A stretch of DNA of 64,000 nucleotides from Oscillospiraceae bacterium (GCA_017538965.1 JAFYHU010000015.1:62001-126000); one strand, 5' to 3'; shown: positions 17,843 to 26,713, counted from the stretch's first letter. A program made the numbers and translations. The notes: generated by a model from the sequence alone, not told the origin.

Positions 17843-18424
17843 TTAGCCGTTGCCCGGGTCTTCCGCGGGCAGGTACACCGCGCTGTACCAGTTCTGGTAG
17901 ACAGCGTCCGTGGTATCGTCGCCGGTCTTGGCTTTCACGATGCCGTTCGCCATTGGCGTGGCCTTGATGGAGAGCGTCTCGGTCTGCACCTCGACCTCTT
18001 CCTCATTGGTCTTGGATTCCACGCCGGGGCGGGAAGCGGCGCACTTGTAGAGCACATGGCGGATCTTGCGGATGTCGCCGTCGAACTCAAAGAGCAGCGC
18101 GAAGTTCACGGTCTCCGTGTTCGCGTTCTCTATCAGGACATTGTTGGCATCCAGCTGCTCGCCGAGCACGTCGGTGCGGAAGGACTCCGGCACCATCGCC
18201 AGTTCCAGGTCGCCCTCATAGCCCATGTTGTTGCCGATGGTATAATAGGCATAACCGTCGGCATAGAAATTGGTCGGCTCGCCGTTCGCGTCCAGCGCAA
18301 GCGACACCGCGCCGGGCATCGCCACAGGCGTCCCGAAGGAAAACGTCCCGTCATCCGCGACGGTCAGGATCGCGTAGTGGACGTTGCAGATATTGAATTT
18401 GACCTTATTCTTTTTCTTCGGCAT
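17843..18424 (-). CDS. Major tail (tube) protein, 193 aa
   Basis: The product contains the pattern of phi13-type major tail proteins: [13 protein letters not shown] near the start, [40 protein letters not shown], and [11 protein letters not shown] near the end. It polymerises into the tail tube. It starts from MPKKKNKVK and overlaps the preceding gene by 20 bases. It lies between the tail terminator and chaperone genes, the standard order. Confidence 0.92.
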   Translation of the reverse strand: MPKKKNKVKFNICNVHYAILTVADDGTFSFGTPVAMPGAVSLALDANGEPTNFYADGYAYYTIGNNMGYEGDLELAMVPESFRTDVLGEQLDANNVLIENANTETVNFALLFEFDGDIRKIRHVLYKCAASRPGVESKTNEEEVEVQTETLSIKATPMANGIVKAKTGDDTTDAVYQNWYSAVYLPAEDPGNG

Positions 18425-18749
18425 AACTCAAAGCCTCCTGTTCAAATTGGTAGAGGACCTCGTAGAGCTTTTCGCTCTCGATCCAGACCTCCGTCTTCCG
18501 ATAAAAAATGCCGTGCCCATCCAGCACAGCCTCCACGCTGCCCTCCAGCGCCGGGTCTTTCCGGTCCGTGTACAGCTCGATATGGATTTCATCGATCTTG
18601 TAATAGGCCCCGCCGTCGGCGGCGAAGTTGTCGCTGCCGGCGGTGAGGAAAACGAGAAAAGGCGGGTCCGGCCCCTCGCCCTCCGCGAAATGATGATAGG
18701 CGTAGGGCAACCCGATCTCGTCCATGATTGCGATTAGTCTCTCCATCAC
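18405..18749 (-). CDS. Tail terminator/completion protein
   Basis: A 114-residue protein starting [21 protein letters not shown], with [25 protein letters not shown] segments typical of tail terminator proteins (gpU-like; DUF3168-type) in Firmicutes phages. It caps the tail tube before joining to the head. It sits in the expected place between the gp10-like protein and the major tail protein. The start overlaps the upstream gene by 4 bases. Confidence 0.8.
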   Translation of the reverse strand: MMERLIAIMDEIGLPYAYHHFAEGEGPDPPFLVFLTAGSDNFAADGGAYYKIDEIHIELYTDRKDPALEGSVEAVLDGHGIFYRKTEVWIESEKLYEVLYQFEQEALSYAEEKE

Positions 18750-19129
18750 AGCCTCCCAAGCGCGGTCTCGATATTCCGCTCCAATGATTCCGCCGCCGCT
18801 TCCTCCGCGGGCGCGATGTGCGGGATCGCCGCCACCCGGCCTCCGCCCCGCTTGGCGTGGCCGTTTTCCAGAAGGTGCGTGAGCATGTAGCGGTTTTTGG
18901 AATGTACGGTAACCTCCAGCGAACTGGAAGTCTCGCTGACCTTTTTCACCGCCCAGCTTTTCGCGTAGCGGCCGGTCCTGCGCGGCGCGGTCTGCTCGAT
19001 CTGCTTCTTCGCGGTCTTGCCCGCCTCCTGGATTTCCTTCTTCAGTACATCAACAGCGAGATCCTTATATTCCTCAAGGCCGGACATGACCTCCTGCGCC
19101 AGTTGCTCCGGTTTGATCGTCTTTCCCAT
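18746..19129 (-). CDS. HK97 gp10-like neck/tail component
   Basis: About 127 residues with the gp10 family signature: AGKTAKKQIEQTAPRRTGRY followed by SWAVKK and LTHLLENGHAKRGGGRV. It is a minor head-tail joining component. The ATG at 19129 is chosen because GAGAGGTGA lies about 7 bases upstream. A GTG at 19138 overlaps the upstream stop but lacks a spaced ribosome binding site. It is part of the tightly overlapping connector cluster. Confidence 0.9.
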   Translation of the reverse strand: MGKTIKPEQLAQEVMSGLEEYKDLAVDVLKKEIQEAGKTAKKQIEQTAPRRTGRYAKSWAVKKVSETSSSLEVTVHSKNRYMLTHLLENGHAKRGGGRVAAIPHIAPAEEAAAESLERNIETALGRL

Positions 19130-19134
19130 CGGCG

Positions 19135-19473
19135 TCACCTCTCAGTCAGCACGGTATGGAACTTCCGGCTGTTTTTCCGGAAGCCCATCTCGTCAATACT
19201 GGTGATGTCGTAGATACGGGAGCCGATCAGGATACGGTATTCCTTTGAATTGACGGCGGCTATCTCGCTGCACCAGCGCACAGTGATATCCAGCCGGTCC
19301 GCTTCCTGCGTGTATCCCGCCTCCTGGCTTTCCTCCGCGCTCCTGCCGCTGGTGACACAGGTCGCCCAGCAGGAAAAGAAATCTGCCCAAACGGAGGTGT
19401 GGTTCTTATACCGGTCAACGATGGTCTGATTCTTCTGGATTATGATCCGTGTGTTCAGCCCCGCGATGTCCAT
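19135..19473 (-). CDS. Phage head closure protein
   Basis: A 112-residue beta-barrel protein of the SPP1 gp16-type head closure family: LNTRIIIQKNQTIVD at the start, VWADFFSCWATC, and RILIGSRIYDITSIDEM near the end. It plugs the connector after packaging. The ATG at 19473 follows GGAGGGGGTG. The neighbouring reading frames overlap it by a few bases on both sides. Confidence 0.9.
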   Translation of the reverse strand: MDIAGLNTRIIIQKNQTIVDRYKNHTSVWADFFSCWATCVTSGRSAEESQEAGYTQEADRLDITVRWCSEIAAVNSKEYRILIGSRIYDITSIDEMGFRKNSRKFHTVLTER

Positions 19474-19805
19474 CACACCACCCCCTCCCGGATGCCAAAT
19501 AGCAAGGAGCGCAGAGTGAGCATCAGGGCGTGGTGGTCCGCTTCCTCCCGGTGCTCAAAAAGATACCCGAGAGCGTAAAGAACCGCCACGCGCAGGGTCT
19601 CCCGGACGGCTGCAAGCTCCGCGGCGGTGTATCTCTCCGAACGTGTCTTATCCGAGTCGATATCCGCCCACTGCCCATCCGTCAGCCGGGCGACGTCCCG
19701 GCAGAGGTTCCCGGCGGACGCCAGGAGGCCGCCAATCACCGCGTCCTCATCGGATGTATCCACGCGAAGGTACGCCTTCGCCTGTTCCAGCGTGACAAAA
19801 ATCAT
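19473..19805 (-). CDS. Head-tail connector (gp6-like) protein
   Basis: A mostly helical 110-residue protein of the HK97 gp6 / DNA-packaging adaptor family: FVTLEQAKAYLRVDTSDEDA, then ALGYLFEHREEADHH. Rings of this protein attach below the portal. It is placed after the capsid genes and before the head closure gene, as in other HK97-type phages. Confidence 0.9.
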   Translation of the reverse strand: MIFVTLEQAKAYLRVDTSDEDAVIGGLLASAGNLCRDVARLTDGQWADIDSDKTRSERYTAAELAAVRETLRVAVLYALGYLFEHREEADHHALMLTLRSLLFGIREGVV

Positions 19806-19825
19806 GGCAGCCTCCTTCCGTCAGG

Positions 19826-20452
19826 TTACTGGCCGCCGTCCACGGGCGGCTCAATGAGCGTGACGGTCACATCCACTGCCGGGTATCCGTCCGCTTTCAG
19901 CGTGAACATCTTGGGCGTGGAGATCACCTCATCCGCCCTGATCCACAGCACAAACTCGCCGTCGGAAAGACCGACGGAGGAAGCCTCGTCCACATCCGCC
20001 TGCGCCGCCGCGCCGCCGTTGTAGGTCATGAGCAGGATGGAAGAAAGCCCGGTGCCGACGCCAAGGCCGATCCACTTATGGACGCCCTGCCCCGGCGCTG
20101 CGCTCTCAAACGCCTCCAGCTCATCAAGGCTGGCTGTGATGGTGATCACGGTCCCGTCGATGGCGGCGGACGCCTTCGCGTTATTCGCCCCGGCTTTTCC
20201 GCTGGCGGACGGAGCGACGCGGGCGGTCAGCGCCCAGGCGTCCGGTTCCATGATGCCCGCTTCCTTCAGCTTCACGAGAAGCGCGTTGAAGTCATTCTTC
20301 AGTCCCGCCACCTGCGTCGCGGTGCTGGCGGGCTGATTCTGCGCGCCGGAGGGAAGCCCGGTGACGCGGGCTCCCTCCCTGACTTCCAGTTCCCCGCCGA
20401 TAACGGTGCGGTCACCGCCCTTATCGGTATAGTTCTTTGTCGTATAGCTCAT
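19826..20452 (-). CDS. Head fibre-like protein
   Basis: A 208-residue protein starting MSYTTKNYTDKGGDRTVIGG, the usual opening of phage head-fibre proteins, which decorate the capsid. Positions 45-75 carry STATQVAGLKNDFNALLVKL. A second part (EFVLWIRADEVISTP, then DVTVTLIEPP) looks like a beta-sandwich domain. The start at 20452 follows GGGAGGTG. An upstream frame extension runs into the capsid gene and is discarded. It lies directly after the major capsid gene. Confidence 0.78.
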   Translation of the reverse strand: MSYTTKNYTDKGGDRTVIGGELEVREGARVTGLPSGAQNQPASTATQVAGLKNDFNALLVKLKEAGIMEPDAWALTARVAPSASGKAGANNAKASAAIDGTVITITASLDELEAFESAAPGQGVHKWIGLGVGTGLSSILLMTYNGGAAAQADVDEASSVGLSDGEFVLWIRADEVISTPKMFTLKADGYPAVDVTVTLIEPPVDGGQ

Positions 20453-20468
20453 GGCGCACCTCCCGTGA

Positions 20469-21719
20469 TCAGCCGTTGCCCTTGCCGCTGCCAAGGGCCA
20501 TGACCTGCATGGCCTCCGGCAGGATCAGCTTGCCGTCCACGCGCTGGGTGCCGATGAAGCCCACCTGGTCGGTGACGGCGTACAGCTCGTTCAGGCGCTT
20601 GAGGGTGCGGCTCTGGCGGTCGGCGATCCAGTAGTAGCTGAAGTCGCCGAACAGAAGAACCTTCTTGTTCTTGTCCTGCGCGGCGTCGCCGGAGATGGCG
20701 GGCATATAGCCGCTGGTGTAGATCGGGCGTCCCAGGATGGTGTCAGGCTTGCCGACCTCAAGGCCCGGCTTCCAGATGTAATTGCCGTTGCCGTCCTTCA
20801 GCAGCATCAGCTGCAGCAGCAGGGTCTCGTTGCACAGGAAGGAAGCCTTCCGGCGGTACGGGGACTTGAGGCTGTAGTACAGCTTGTAGATGTTGTCGAA
20901 ATGGACGGTCACCGCGTCCTCGGTAATGTTGCCGGCGGAAGCGGTCAGGCTGGTCAGGATGCCGGTGGGCTGGGACGGAGTCACCTGCGGGTTCGCGGAC
21001 GGACCGGTGCCGTTGATGAAGGCGTCCTCCTCCGCGTTGCCGAAGCGCACGCCGAACCGCTGCGCGATATGCGCCGCGATATTGAAAGCGGAATCGTTGA
21101 GCAGCTCGTTGCTGACCTTGATCATGCAGCCGAGCTTATAGGCGGACAGGGTCTCCTGCGCGAAGCTCATATCGGATTCCTGGATGGCCGCGCCTTCCTC
21201 AATCCAGGAGGCGGAGCCGGAATCGGTCGCCAGCGGGATGGTGCGGGTGCCGGAATTGGTGTGGATGGTGTGCGCGAGGGTGCGGAAGATGTTGTTCTCT
21301 TCCAGTCCCTGGATCAGCTGCCTTTCAAACTCGTCAGGCACGGTAAAGCCGCCGTTCTCATTGACGCCCACGGATAGCGCGTCCCTCACTTCCAGGGAAT
21401 TGTTGCCGCGCATCATATCCCAGAACGCGCGGTTATAGCCTTCCGTCGCCGTCGGTCGTGCCGCCTTGCGCGCGTCAGCTTTCGGATCGGCATGGACCGG
21501 CGCGGAAGTCGGCGCGGACAGGCGCGCGTCCATCTCCATCTGGTCTTCCAGACGGGTGATCTCCTCGCCCAGGGCCTTCACATCGGCGGCCATCCTGTTG
21601 TACTGCTCCACCGCGTCGGCGGCCACGAGGCCGTTCTCATCGCGGTGCTGTTCCAGGAAAGCCTTGGTCTGCTCCCACAGGGTATTGCGCTTGTTTCTCA
21701 GTTCGATAATCTTAGACAT
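20469..21719 (-). CDS. HK97-family major capsid protein with N-terminal delta domain
   Basis: A 416-residue precursor. Residues 1-100 form the coiled-coil scaffold (IIELRNKRNTLWEQTKAFLE, RMAADVKALGEEI), which the upstream ClpP-like protease would remove. The shell domain has the hallmark GGFTVPDEFERQLIQGL, TRTIPLATDSGSASWIEEGA and LGRPIYTSGYMP. It is preceded by the protease and portal genes. The start at 21719 (MSKIIELR) is the second Met. Confidence 0.97.
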   Translation of the reverse strand: MSKIIELRNKRNTLWEQTKAFLEQHRDENGLVAADAVEQYNRMAADVKALGEEITRLEDQMEMDARLSAPTSAPVHADPKADARKAARPTATEGYNRAFWDMMRGNNSLEVRDALSVGVNENGGFTVPDEFERQLIQGLEENNIFRTLAHTIHTNSGTRTIPLATDSGSASWIEEGAAIQESDMSFAQETLSAYKLGCMIKVSNELLNDSAFNIAAHIAQRFGVRFGNAEEDAFINGTGPSANPQVTPSQPTGILTSLTASAGNITEDAVTVHFDNIYKLYYSLKSPYRRKASFLCNETLLLQLMLLKDGNGNYIWKPGLEVGKPDTILGRPIYTSGYMPAISGDAAQDKNKKVLLFGDFSYYWIADRQSRTLKRLNELYAVTDQVGFIGTQRVDGKLILPEAMQVMALGSGKGNG

Positions 21720-21752
21720 AGTCAAATCCTCCCATAAAAATAGCCGGACTTC

Positions 21753-22523
21753 TCATCGAAGGAAGTCCAGCTGGTTTTTGAGTATTTCGAAGGGAACAGC
21801 CCCTTCAGCGGTCCTGCCGTCCATGCCGATCATCGGCGCGGCAGGTCTCTCCGGTGCTTTATCGGTAACACCCAGGCGGTCGAGGATCGCCTGATCCATC
21901 ATGCGGACGGAATAAGCCAAAGCCTCCACGCCCTGTCCGTCTTCCGGTTCCACCTCCGGCTCCGCACTCTCCTCCGGCTTTTTGCCGTCATAGAGCATTT
22001 CGTCGGCAAAGCCCAGCTCCACCGCCTTTTTCGCGTTGAGCCAGGTCTCCTCGCTCATCAGCCTGCTGACACGGTTCCGGCTAAGGCCGGACTTGGCGAC
22101 ATAGGCGTTGATGATCGATTCCTTGACCTCGTTCAGCGTGGCGATGGCCTTCGCCATGTCGCGGGCGTTGCCCATTGCCACCGTGGACGGGTCGTGCAGC
22201 ATCAGGAGTGCCGTCGGAGACATCAGCACCGTGTCGCCGGCCATCGCCACCACTGACGCGGCGGAAGCGGCAAGGGAAGCGACCTTCACAGTGACCTTCC
22301 CGGCGTAGTCCTTCAGCATGGTGTAAATCTCAGCCGCGGCGAACACGTTCCCGCCGGGGCTGTTCACCCAGACCGTCACGTCGCCCTCCTCGGCTTCCAG
22401 TTCCGAGCGGAAATCCTGCGGCGTGATTTCATCGCCCCAGAAGCTCTCGCTGTCGATTGGCCCCTCCAGCCGGAGCGTGCGGCCCCCGCTGTCATCATGG
22501 ACCCAGTTCCAGAATTTCTTCAT
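21753..22523 (-). CDS. ClpP-like prohead protease
   Basis: A 256-residue serine protease of the Clp type that matures the capsid. WVNSPGGNVFAA forms the oxyanion region, SLAASAASVVAMAGD contains the nucleophile Ser, and ALLMLHDPSTVAMG carries the catalytic His. The C-terminus is a variable tail. The start overlaps the portal stop by 4 bases, so the two genes are coupled. The order portal, protease, capsid is standard. Confidence 0.96.
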   Translation of the reverse strand: MKKFWNWVHDDSGGRTLRLEGPIDSESFWGDEITPQDFRSELEAEEGDVTVWVNSPGGNVFAAAEIYTMLKDYAGKVTVKVASLAASAASVVAMAGDTVLMSPTALLMLHDPSTVAMGNARDMAKAIATLNEVKESIINAYVAKSGLSRNRVSRLMSEETWLNAKKAVELGFADEMLYDGKKPEESAEPEVEPEDGQGVEALAYSVRMMDQAILDRLGVTDKAPERPAAPMIGMDGRTAEGAVPFEILKNQLDFLR

Positions 22524-23836
22524 CTCTTCCTCCTGTTCGTGGTCTTTTCAGGTTCCTGCTGTTCTTCCTTCTCCGGCCCGGGGGCCGGTGTTTCGCCTGC
22601 CCCTTTGCCAGCGTCCTCCAGGCGGACGTAGCCGCCGTTGAGATAGTAATCGTCGCCGCCCTTTTCAGCGGGTATCAGGTTCATATTCTCAAGGCGCCGA
22701 CAATCGTTCGGGGACAGGAAGCCGTTGCTGATGCCGGTGGCATAGCCGCGCATCCGGCTCTGGTAGTCGCCGCGCAGGAGTCCGTCCACATTGAATTTCG
22801 GGAAATACTCATCCTGCTCGTCAGGGAGCAGAAGGTCTTTCACGATGGCCTGCTCGAAACGCACCAGCCAGGGCGTCAGGGTATGCACCACGAAGTCGAT
22901 GGACTGATGCTCGATATTCGAGAAGGTTGCGTGCTCCAGATCCTGCACCAGGTGCGGCGGTACGCGGAAAATGCGGCAGATCTCGTTTACGCCGAACTGC
23001 CGGGTGGACAGAAACTGCGAATCCTCCGGCGGGAGCGATATGGCTTTATACGCCATGCCCTCTTCCAGCACTGCCACGCGGTGGGCGTTGCCGGGACCGC
23101 CATAAATCTCAGACCAGTTTTCCCTCAGCTTTTCCGGGTTCTTCAGCACACCGGGATGCTCCAGCACGCCGCTCGGCTGCGCGCCGTTTTTGAAGAATGC
23201 GCTGCCGTATTTCTCCACCGCCAGCGTGGTGCCGAGGCTGTTCTTCATCATGGCGATGGGCGAAAAGCCCACCAGCCCGTTGAAGCCAAGACCGGGGACG
23301 TGGAATATCTCATCACTGCGGAAATAAATATCCTTGTCCTTTTCTCCCGGCTTTTCGTCGGTGTAGGCGTGGTAGATGTAGTAGATATGGCCGCCCTCGT
23401 CCCGGTCGACTTCCACGTTCTCCGGAAGCAGCGGATACAGCGACATGACGCCGTTCCTGCCGTCTCGGATGATCTGAGCGTAGGCGTTGCCATATAAAAG
23501 CAGGTGCGTCATCAGGGTCTCGAAAAACGAAAAGCTGGTCATCTCCGGATTCGGCTGCCGGTAGAGCAGCTTATACAGCGGATGCTCCGTCGCGCGTTCC
23601 TTATCCCTTCCGGTGCCGTCGGCGTACTTATACAGATGCAGCGGAAGCCCCGCCACCGACTCCGCCAGGAGCCGCACGCAGGCGTACACCGTAGCGATCT
23701 GCATCGCTGATTTTTCATTGACCGTCTCGCCGGACTCAGCCTTGCCAAACACAAAGGTCTGGCCGGAATCGCGGACGCTGTCCGTAACCGAGGGAGCGTC
23801 CCTCGCGCTGATGCCCAGCCATTGCAGGAATCCCAT
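22520..23836 (-). CDS. Phage portal protein
   Basis: A 438-residue HK97-type portal. Signatures are TVYACVRLLAESVAGLPLHL, HPLYKLLYRQPNPEMTSFSF, LLLYGNAYAQIIRDGRNGV and FGVNEICRIFRVPPHLVQDL. Its C-terminus is a Pro/Glu-rich tail (PAPGPEKEEQQEPEKTTNRR). It forms the dodecameric ring through which DNA is packaged. The start at 23836 follows GGGAGGG. The large terminase gene lies upstream across a 68-bp repeat element. Confidence 0.96.
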   Translation of the reverse strand: MGFLQWLGISARDAPSVTDSVRDSGQTFVFGKAESGETVNEKSAMQIATVYACVRLLAESVAGLPLHLYKYADGTGRDKERATEHPLYKLLYRQPNPEMTSFSFFETLMTHLLLYGNAYAQIIRDGRNGVMSLYPLLPENVEVDRDEGGHIYYIYHAYTDEKPGEKDKDIYFRSDEIFHVPGLGFNGLVGFSPIAMMKNSLGTTLAVEKYGSAFFKNGAQPSGVLEHPGVLKNPEKLRENWSEIYGGPGNAHRVAVLEEGMAYKAISLPPEDSQFLSTRQFGVNEICRIFRVPPHLVQDLEHATFSNIEHQSIDFVVHTLTPWLVRFEQAIVKDLLLPDEQDEYFPKFNVDGLLRGDYQSRMRGYATGISNGFLSPNDCRRLENMNLIPAEKGGDDYYLNGGYVRLEDAGKGAGETPAPGPEKEEQQEPEKTTNRRKR

Positions 23837-23888
23837 CGTCAATCCCTCCCATACAAAAACGGACCTCCCGGAAGTCCGGGAAGCCCGC

Positions 23889-23956
23889 GCGCTTTTTCAC
23901 GATATAAGGGTATCACAAAACACAAGATGAATCTTATCAGAAAGTGGACAAGGTCA
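23889..23956. repeat. 68-bp repeat element, copy 1 (terminase/portal junction)
   Basis: Bases 23923-23956 match 34467-34500 at 33 of 34 positions, and 23889-23904 match 34433-34448 at 15 of 16, with the same 18-base variable gap. The conserved part contains AAGATGAATCTT, an inverted repeat. On the minus strand both copies start at the stop codon of the preceding gene. The function is unknown. Confidence 0.8.
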
Positions 23957-25555
23957 GAATGACAGCAGGCCTCGGGTATCATAGACGCTCTCCCCGATAT
24001 CCAGCCCGCAGCGGATCGCCCGGTCCAGCGCCATGATGGTCGCCACCGCGCCATCGATCTTCTCCGTGCTTTTCTCCTTGTCCGCCTTGATATTCCCGGC
24101 GGGGTCCTGCCGGATGAAGATGTTGTCCATCATCCATCTGAGCACAGGATGGCCGCCGTGGGCGATCCGCTTTTCCAGCACCAGCTTCATCAGTTCCTTT
24201 GTCGGCGGCGACATATCCTTGAAGCCCTGCCCAAAGGGCACGACCGTGAATCCCATGCCCTCAAGGTTCTGCACCATCTGCACCGCGCCCCAGCGGTCAA
24301 ATGCGATCTCACGGATGTTGTACCGCTCGCCCAGGCTTTCAATGAACTGCTCGATGTATCCGTAGTGGATGACGTTGCCCTCCGTGGTGAACAGGACGCC
24401 CTGCCGCTCCCACACATCATACGGCACATGGTCGCGCTTTACGCGCAGGTCGAGCGTGTCCTCCGGCACCCAGAAATACGGCAGGATGAAATATTTGTCA
24501 TCCTCCGATTCCGGTGGAAAAACTAACACAAACGCTGTAATATCTGTAGTAGATGACAGGTCAAGCCCGCCATAGCAGACGCGCCCTTCCAGATCATCCG
24601 GGGAGACCGGGAATGCACAGGCGTCCCATTTGTCCATCGGCATCCAGCGCACCGACTGCTTCACCCATTGGTTCAGACGGAGCTGGCGGAAGCTGTTCTC
24701 CTCGCCGGGATTCTGCTTCGCCGACTCACAGGCGGCCTTCACCTTGTCAATGCCAACGGTGATGCCCAGCGACGGATTGGCCTTCTTCCACACTTTCGGA
24801 TCAGTCCAGTCCTCGTCCTCCGCCGCACCGTAGATCACAGAATAGAATGTCGGGTCGATCTTCCTTCCCGCCTGGATGTCCAGCGCCTTCTGGTGCACCT
24901 CATAGCAGATGCTGTTCGTATCGTTCCCGGCGGTCGTGATCAGGAAATACAACGGCTGCATCCGCGCGTCGCCGGAGCCCTGGAGCATGACGTCAAACAG
25001 CTTCCGGTTGGGCTGGGTATGCAGCTCGTCGAAGATCACGCCGTGGGTATTGAAGCCATGCTTGTTCGCCACGTCGGCGGAAAGCACCTGGTAGGAACTA
25101 TTGGTGGGCAGATAGGTGATCTTCTTCTGCGATTCCAGTATCTTCACCCGCTTGGACAGGGCCGGTGAAAAGCGCACCATGTCCACCGCCACGTCAAAGA
25201 CAATCTTCGCCTGGTTGCGGTCGGCGGCGCAGCCGTACACCTCTGCGCGCTCCTCTCCGTCGCCGCATAAAAGCAACAGGGCCACGGCGGCGGCAAGCTC
25301 GGACTTGCCCTGCTTCTTGGGTATTTCGATGTAGGCGGTATTGAACTGCCGATAGCCGTTGGGCTTTAAGATACCGAAGATGTCCCGTATGATCTGCTCC
25401 TGCCAGTCGATCAGCTCAAAGGGCTGGCCCGCCCAGGTGCCCTTCGTATGGCAGAGCTGCTCTATGAACATGACGGCAAAATCGGCGGCTTCCTTATCGT
25501 ACCGGCTGTCCTTCGCCTTGAATTTCGTCGGGGTGTATTTCTTCAGCTTCCGCAT
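23954..25555 (-). CDS. Terminase large subunit
   Basis: This is the DNA-packaging motor, about 533 residues. Its ATPase half has the Walker A-like IPKKQGKSELAAAVA (about residue 85) and Walker B GVIFDELHTQPN (about 180). The C-terminal nuclease half has YGGLDLSSTTDITAF (an acidic Asp in strand 1) and ATIMALDRAI near the end. The start at 25555 is the second Met behind AGGAGAGG. Unusually, the small terminase gene lies 7.3 kb upstream rather than next to it. The product should use the portal encoded just downstream. Confidence 0.96.
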   Translation of the reverse strand: MRKLKKYTPTKFKAKDSRYDKEAADFAVMFIEQLCHTKGTWAGQPFELIDWQEQIIRDIFGILKPNGYRQFNTAYIEIPKKQGKSELAAAVALLLLCGDGEERAEVYGCAADRNQAKIVFDVAVDMVRFSPALSKRVKILESQKKITYLPTNSSYQVLSADVANKHGFNTHGVIFDELHTQPNRKLFDVMLQGSGDARMQPLYFLITTAGNDTNSICYEVHQKALDIQAGRKIDPTFYSVIYGAAEDEDWTDPKVWKKANPSLGITVGIDKVKAACESAKQNPGEENSFRQLRLNQWVKQSVRWMPMDKWDACAFPVSPDDLEGRVCYGGLDLSSTTDITAFVLVFPPESEDDKYFILPYFWVPEDTLDLRVKRDHVPYDVWERQGVLFTTEGNVIHYGYIEQFIESLGERYNIREIAFDRWGAVQMVQNLEGMGFTVVPFGQGFKDMSPPTKELMKLVLEKRIAHGGHPVLRWMMDNIFIRQDPAGNIKADKEKSTEKIDGAVATIMALDRAIRCGLDIGESVYDTRGLLSF

Positions 25556-25661
25556 GGGCATCGTGCTCCTCTCCTTCCTCTTCGTCTATCGGAATCAGCC
25601 AGGAAGGATCAGCGACAAAAGCGTCATAGGGCAGGTCGTGCCTGTCGATCAGGTATTTCAT
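25494..25661 (-). CDS. Small acidic phage protein, 55 aa
   Basis: MKYLIDRHDLPYDAFVADPS opens a short, acidic, His/Glu-rich protein. GGAGGTGGCG precedes the ATG at a good distance, and the frame overlaps the terminase start by about 60 bases. The strong ribosome binding site and the position at the head of the late operon support expression. I do not recognise a family. Confidence 0.5.
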   Translation of the reverse strand: MKYLIDRHDLPYDAFVADPSWLIPIDEEEGEEHDAHAEAEEIHPDEIQGEGQPVR

Positions 25662-25760
25662 CGCGCCACCTCCGGGCATGGAAAAAACCGCTGCCATGAC
25701 CGGCGCGGCTGATATTTGCAAAAGCAAATTGTAAATTTTCTTCAAACATCACAGATCATC

Positions 25761-25789
25761 TTGACTGAACACTGCCTGTCAGGTAGAAT
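25761..25789 (+). promoter_or_regulatory. Sigma-70-type promoter on the plus strand
   Basis: TTGACT (25761-25766), a 17-base spacer and TAGAAT (25784-25789). It points away from the late genes into a gene-free stretch that ends at a strong hairpin terminator. Confidence 0.55.
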
Positions 25790-25795
25790 CAATAT

Positions 25796-25910
25796 GCCTA
25801 ATGGCGGGTGTATCTCAGCCCAAAGTGAGACACTTAAAAGCGAGTTACTCTTGATTCCAATCAAGACAGTAAAAGCTGCCGCCACAGTATGCGTGGTGAC
25901 AGCTTTTTGT
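25796..25910 (+). ncRNA. Candidate small RNA of about 110 nt
   Basis: A promoter-terminator pair with no open frame between. Three consecutive hairpins are visible: 25808-25833 (GTGT..CTCA with TGAGACAC), 25850-25865 (CTTGATT/AATCAAG) and the terminator 25871-25907 followed by TTTTT. It is transcribed against the leftward phage genes. It is an inference from signals; no Rfam family is recognised. Confidence 0.45.
25871..25907. terminator. Bidirectional terminator between cargo and late operons
   Basis: A 15-bp stem (AAAAGCTGCCGCCAC with GTGGTGACAGCTTTT, two G-U-type pairs) with a 7-base loop and T/A runs on both sides. It would end the leftward cargo operon after the zinc-ribbon gene and the plus-strand candidate RNA. 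Confidence 0.8.
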
Positions 25911-26110
25911 CATTCTGGGCGATGCTGATGGATGATGGAGAGGATCTTTTCCTGCTCCTCCGCGCTCACGCCGATGCTTTGAAGTGCCTGCCGTGTCCCG
26001 CAGTCGGGGCAGATCGGCGTTTCGTTATCCGTGCGCGAAAGCGCCGGTGGATCGGTGTAACTCTGACCGCACAGCGGGCAGACCCTGATCGTTCTCTCAT
26101 TTTCCTTCAT
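25910..26110 (-). CDS. Small zinc-ribbon protein, 66 aa
   Basis: It has two CxxC knuckles, VCPLCGQSY and ICPDCGTRQA, followed by an acidic helix (VSAEEQEKILSIIHQHRPE). Its ATG at 26110 lies within the last codons of the cyclotransferase gene, so the two are coupled. Small zinc ribbons of this form accompany amidoligase and cyclotransferase genes in Firmicutes prophages. Its job is unknown. It ends exactly at the bidirectional terminator, making it the last gene of this operon. Confidence 0.75.
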   Translation of the reverse strand: MKENERTIRVCPLCGQSYTDPPALSRTDNETPICPDCGTRQALQSIGVSAEEQEKILSIIHQHRPE

Positions 26111-26615
26111 AGCGGCATCCCTCCAGACTGGCTTTGAAAGCCTCAGACAGTTTCTTTGCGTCGAACCCGAAATCGGCGTACCCCTCGCGGCACACATCCA
26201 TGTAGTACTTCGACGGAATGCCCACCTTCCGGTCCTCGTGCATGATGTACACAAACACCGTGCGAGTCCGCACCTTCCCGCTTTTGATGCCGGTGACGGG
26301 CAGCTCCATTTCCGCCTTGTAGTAGAAGGACGGGAATCCCTCATAGTGGTCGAGCGCACGCTCGTCATCGCCGGTCACTGCCCAGACCGCCACGGGGACG
26401 CTTCCGCCCTCGCTCGGCTCGATGGTCAGGTAGGCGCCGGTGCCGCTGCCCTTGAACAGCAGACGGTAATCCGGGATCTGTGATGTGCCGATGATCCTTG
26501 CCGACGGACAGCGGTAGCGCATCTGTTCGACGTTCAGGTTGCTGCCGTAAGCGATGTAGTAGCGGCGCGCCGTATCGCGCACCCGGCCGTAGGCCATTTC
26601 GTATCTTGCTGGCAT
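26097..26615 (-). CDS. Gamma-glutamylcyclotransferase-like (AIG2-type) protein
   Basis: The family signature YYIAYGSNLNVEQM near the start forms the substrate-binding loop. VAVWAVTGDDERALDHYEG supplies the expected catalytic acidic residue region, and RTVFVYIM follows. Enzymes of this fold release pyroglutamate from gamma-glutamyl amines or peptides. The start at 26615 is the second ATG, with AAGGATGG at good spacing. It sits next to an amidoligase. The pairing of amidoligase and AIG2-like genes in phages has been noted in comparative genomics and suggests making and removing gamma-glutamyl-type links. Confidence 0.88.
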   Translation of the reverse strand: MPARYEMAYGRVRDTARRYYIAYGSNLNVEQMRYRCPSARIIGTSQIPDYRLLFKGSGTGAYLTIEPSEGGSVPVAVWAVTGDDERALDHYEGFPSFYYKAEMELPVTGIKSGKVRTRTVFVYIMHEDRKVGIPSKYYMDVCREGYADFGFDAKKLSEAFKASLEGCRYEGK

Positions 26616-26653
26616 GATCGTATCCATCCTTTCCGAAGGCTTACCCTTCTACC

Positions 26654-26686
26654 ACCGAAAGCCCGCCGGAGCGGGTAGGTTTCGGT
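26654..26686 (-). other. Hairpin between amidoligase and cyclotransferase genes
   Basis: ACCGAAA pairs with TTTCGGT and, inside it, CCCGC with GCGGG, with short bulges. No T-run follows, so it is not an ordinary terminator. A second small hairpin (GAAGG/CCTTC) lies just downstream before the cyclotransferase start. It could modulate translation or RNA decay. Confidence 0.4.
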
Positions 26687-26713
26687 AGGAGGAGGCTAAG
26701 TCCTCTGTGCCCT

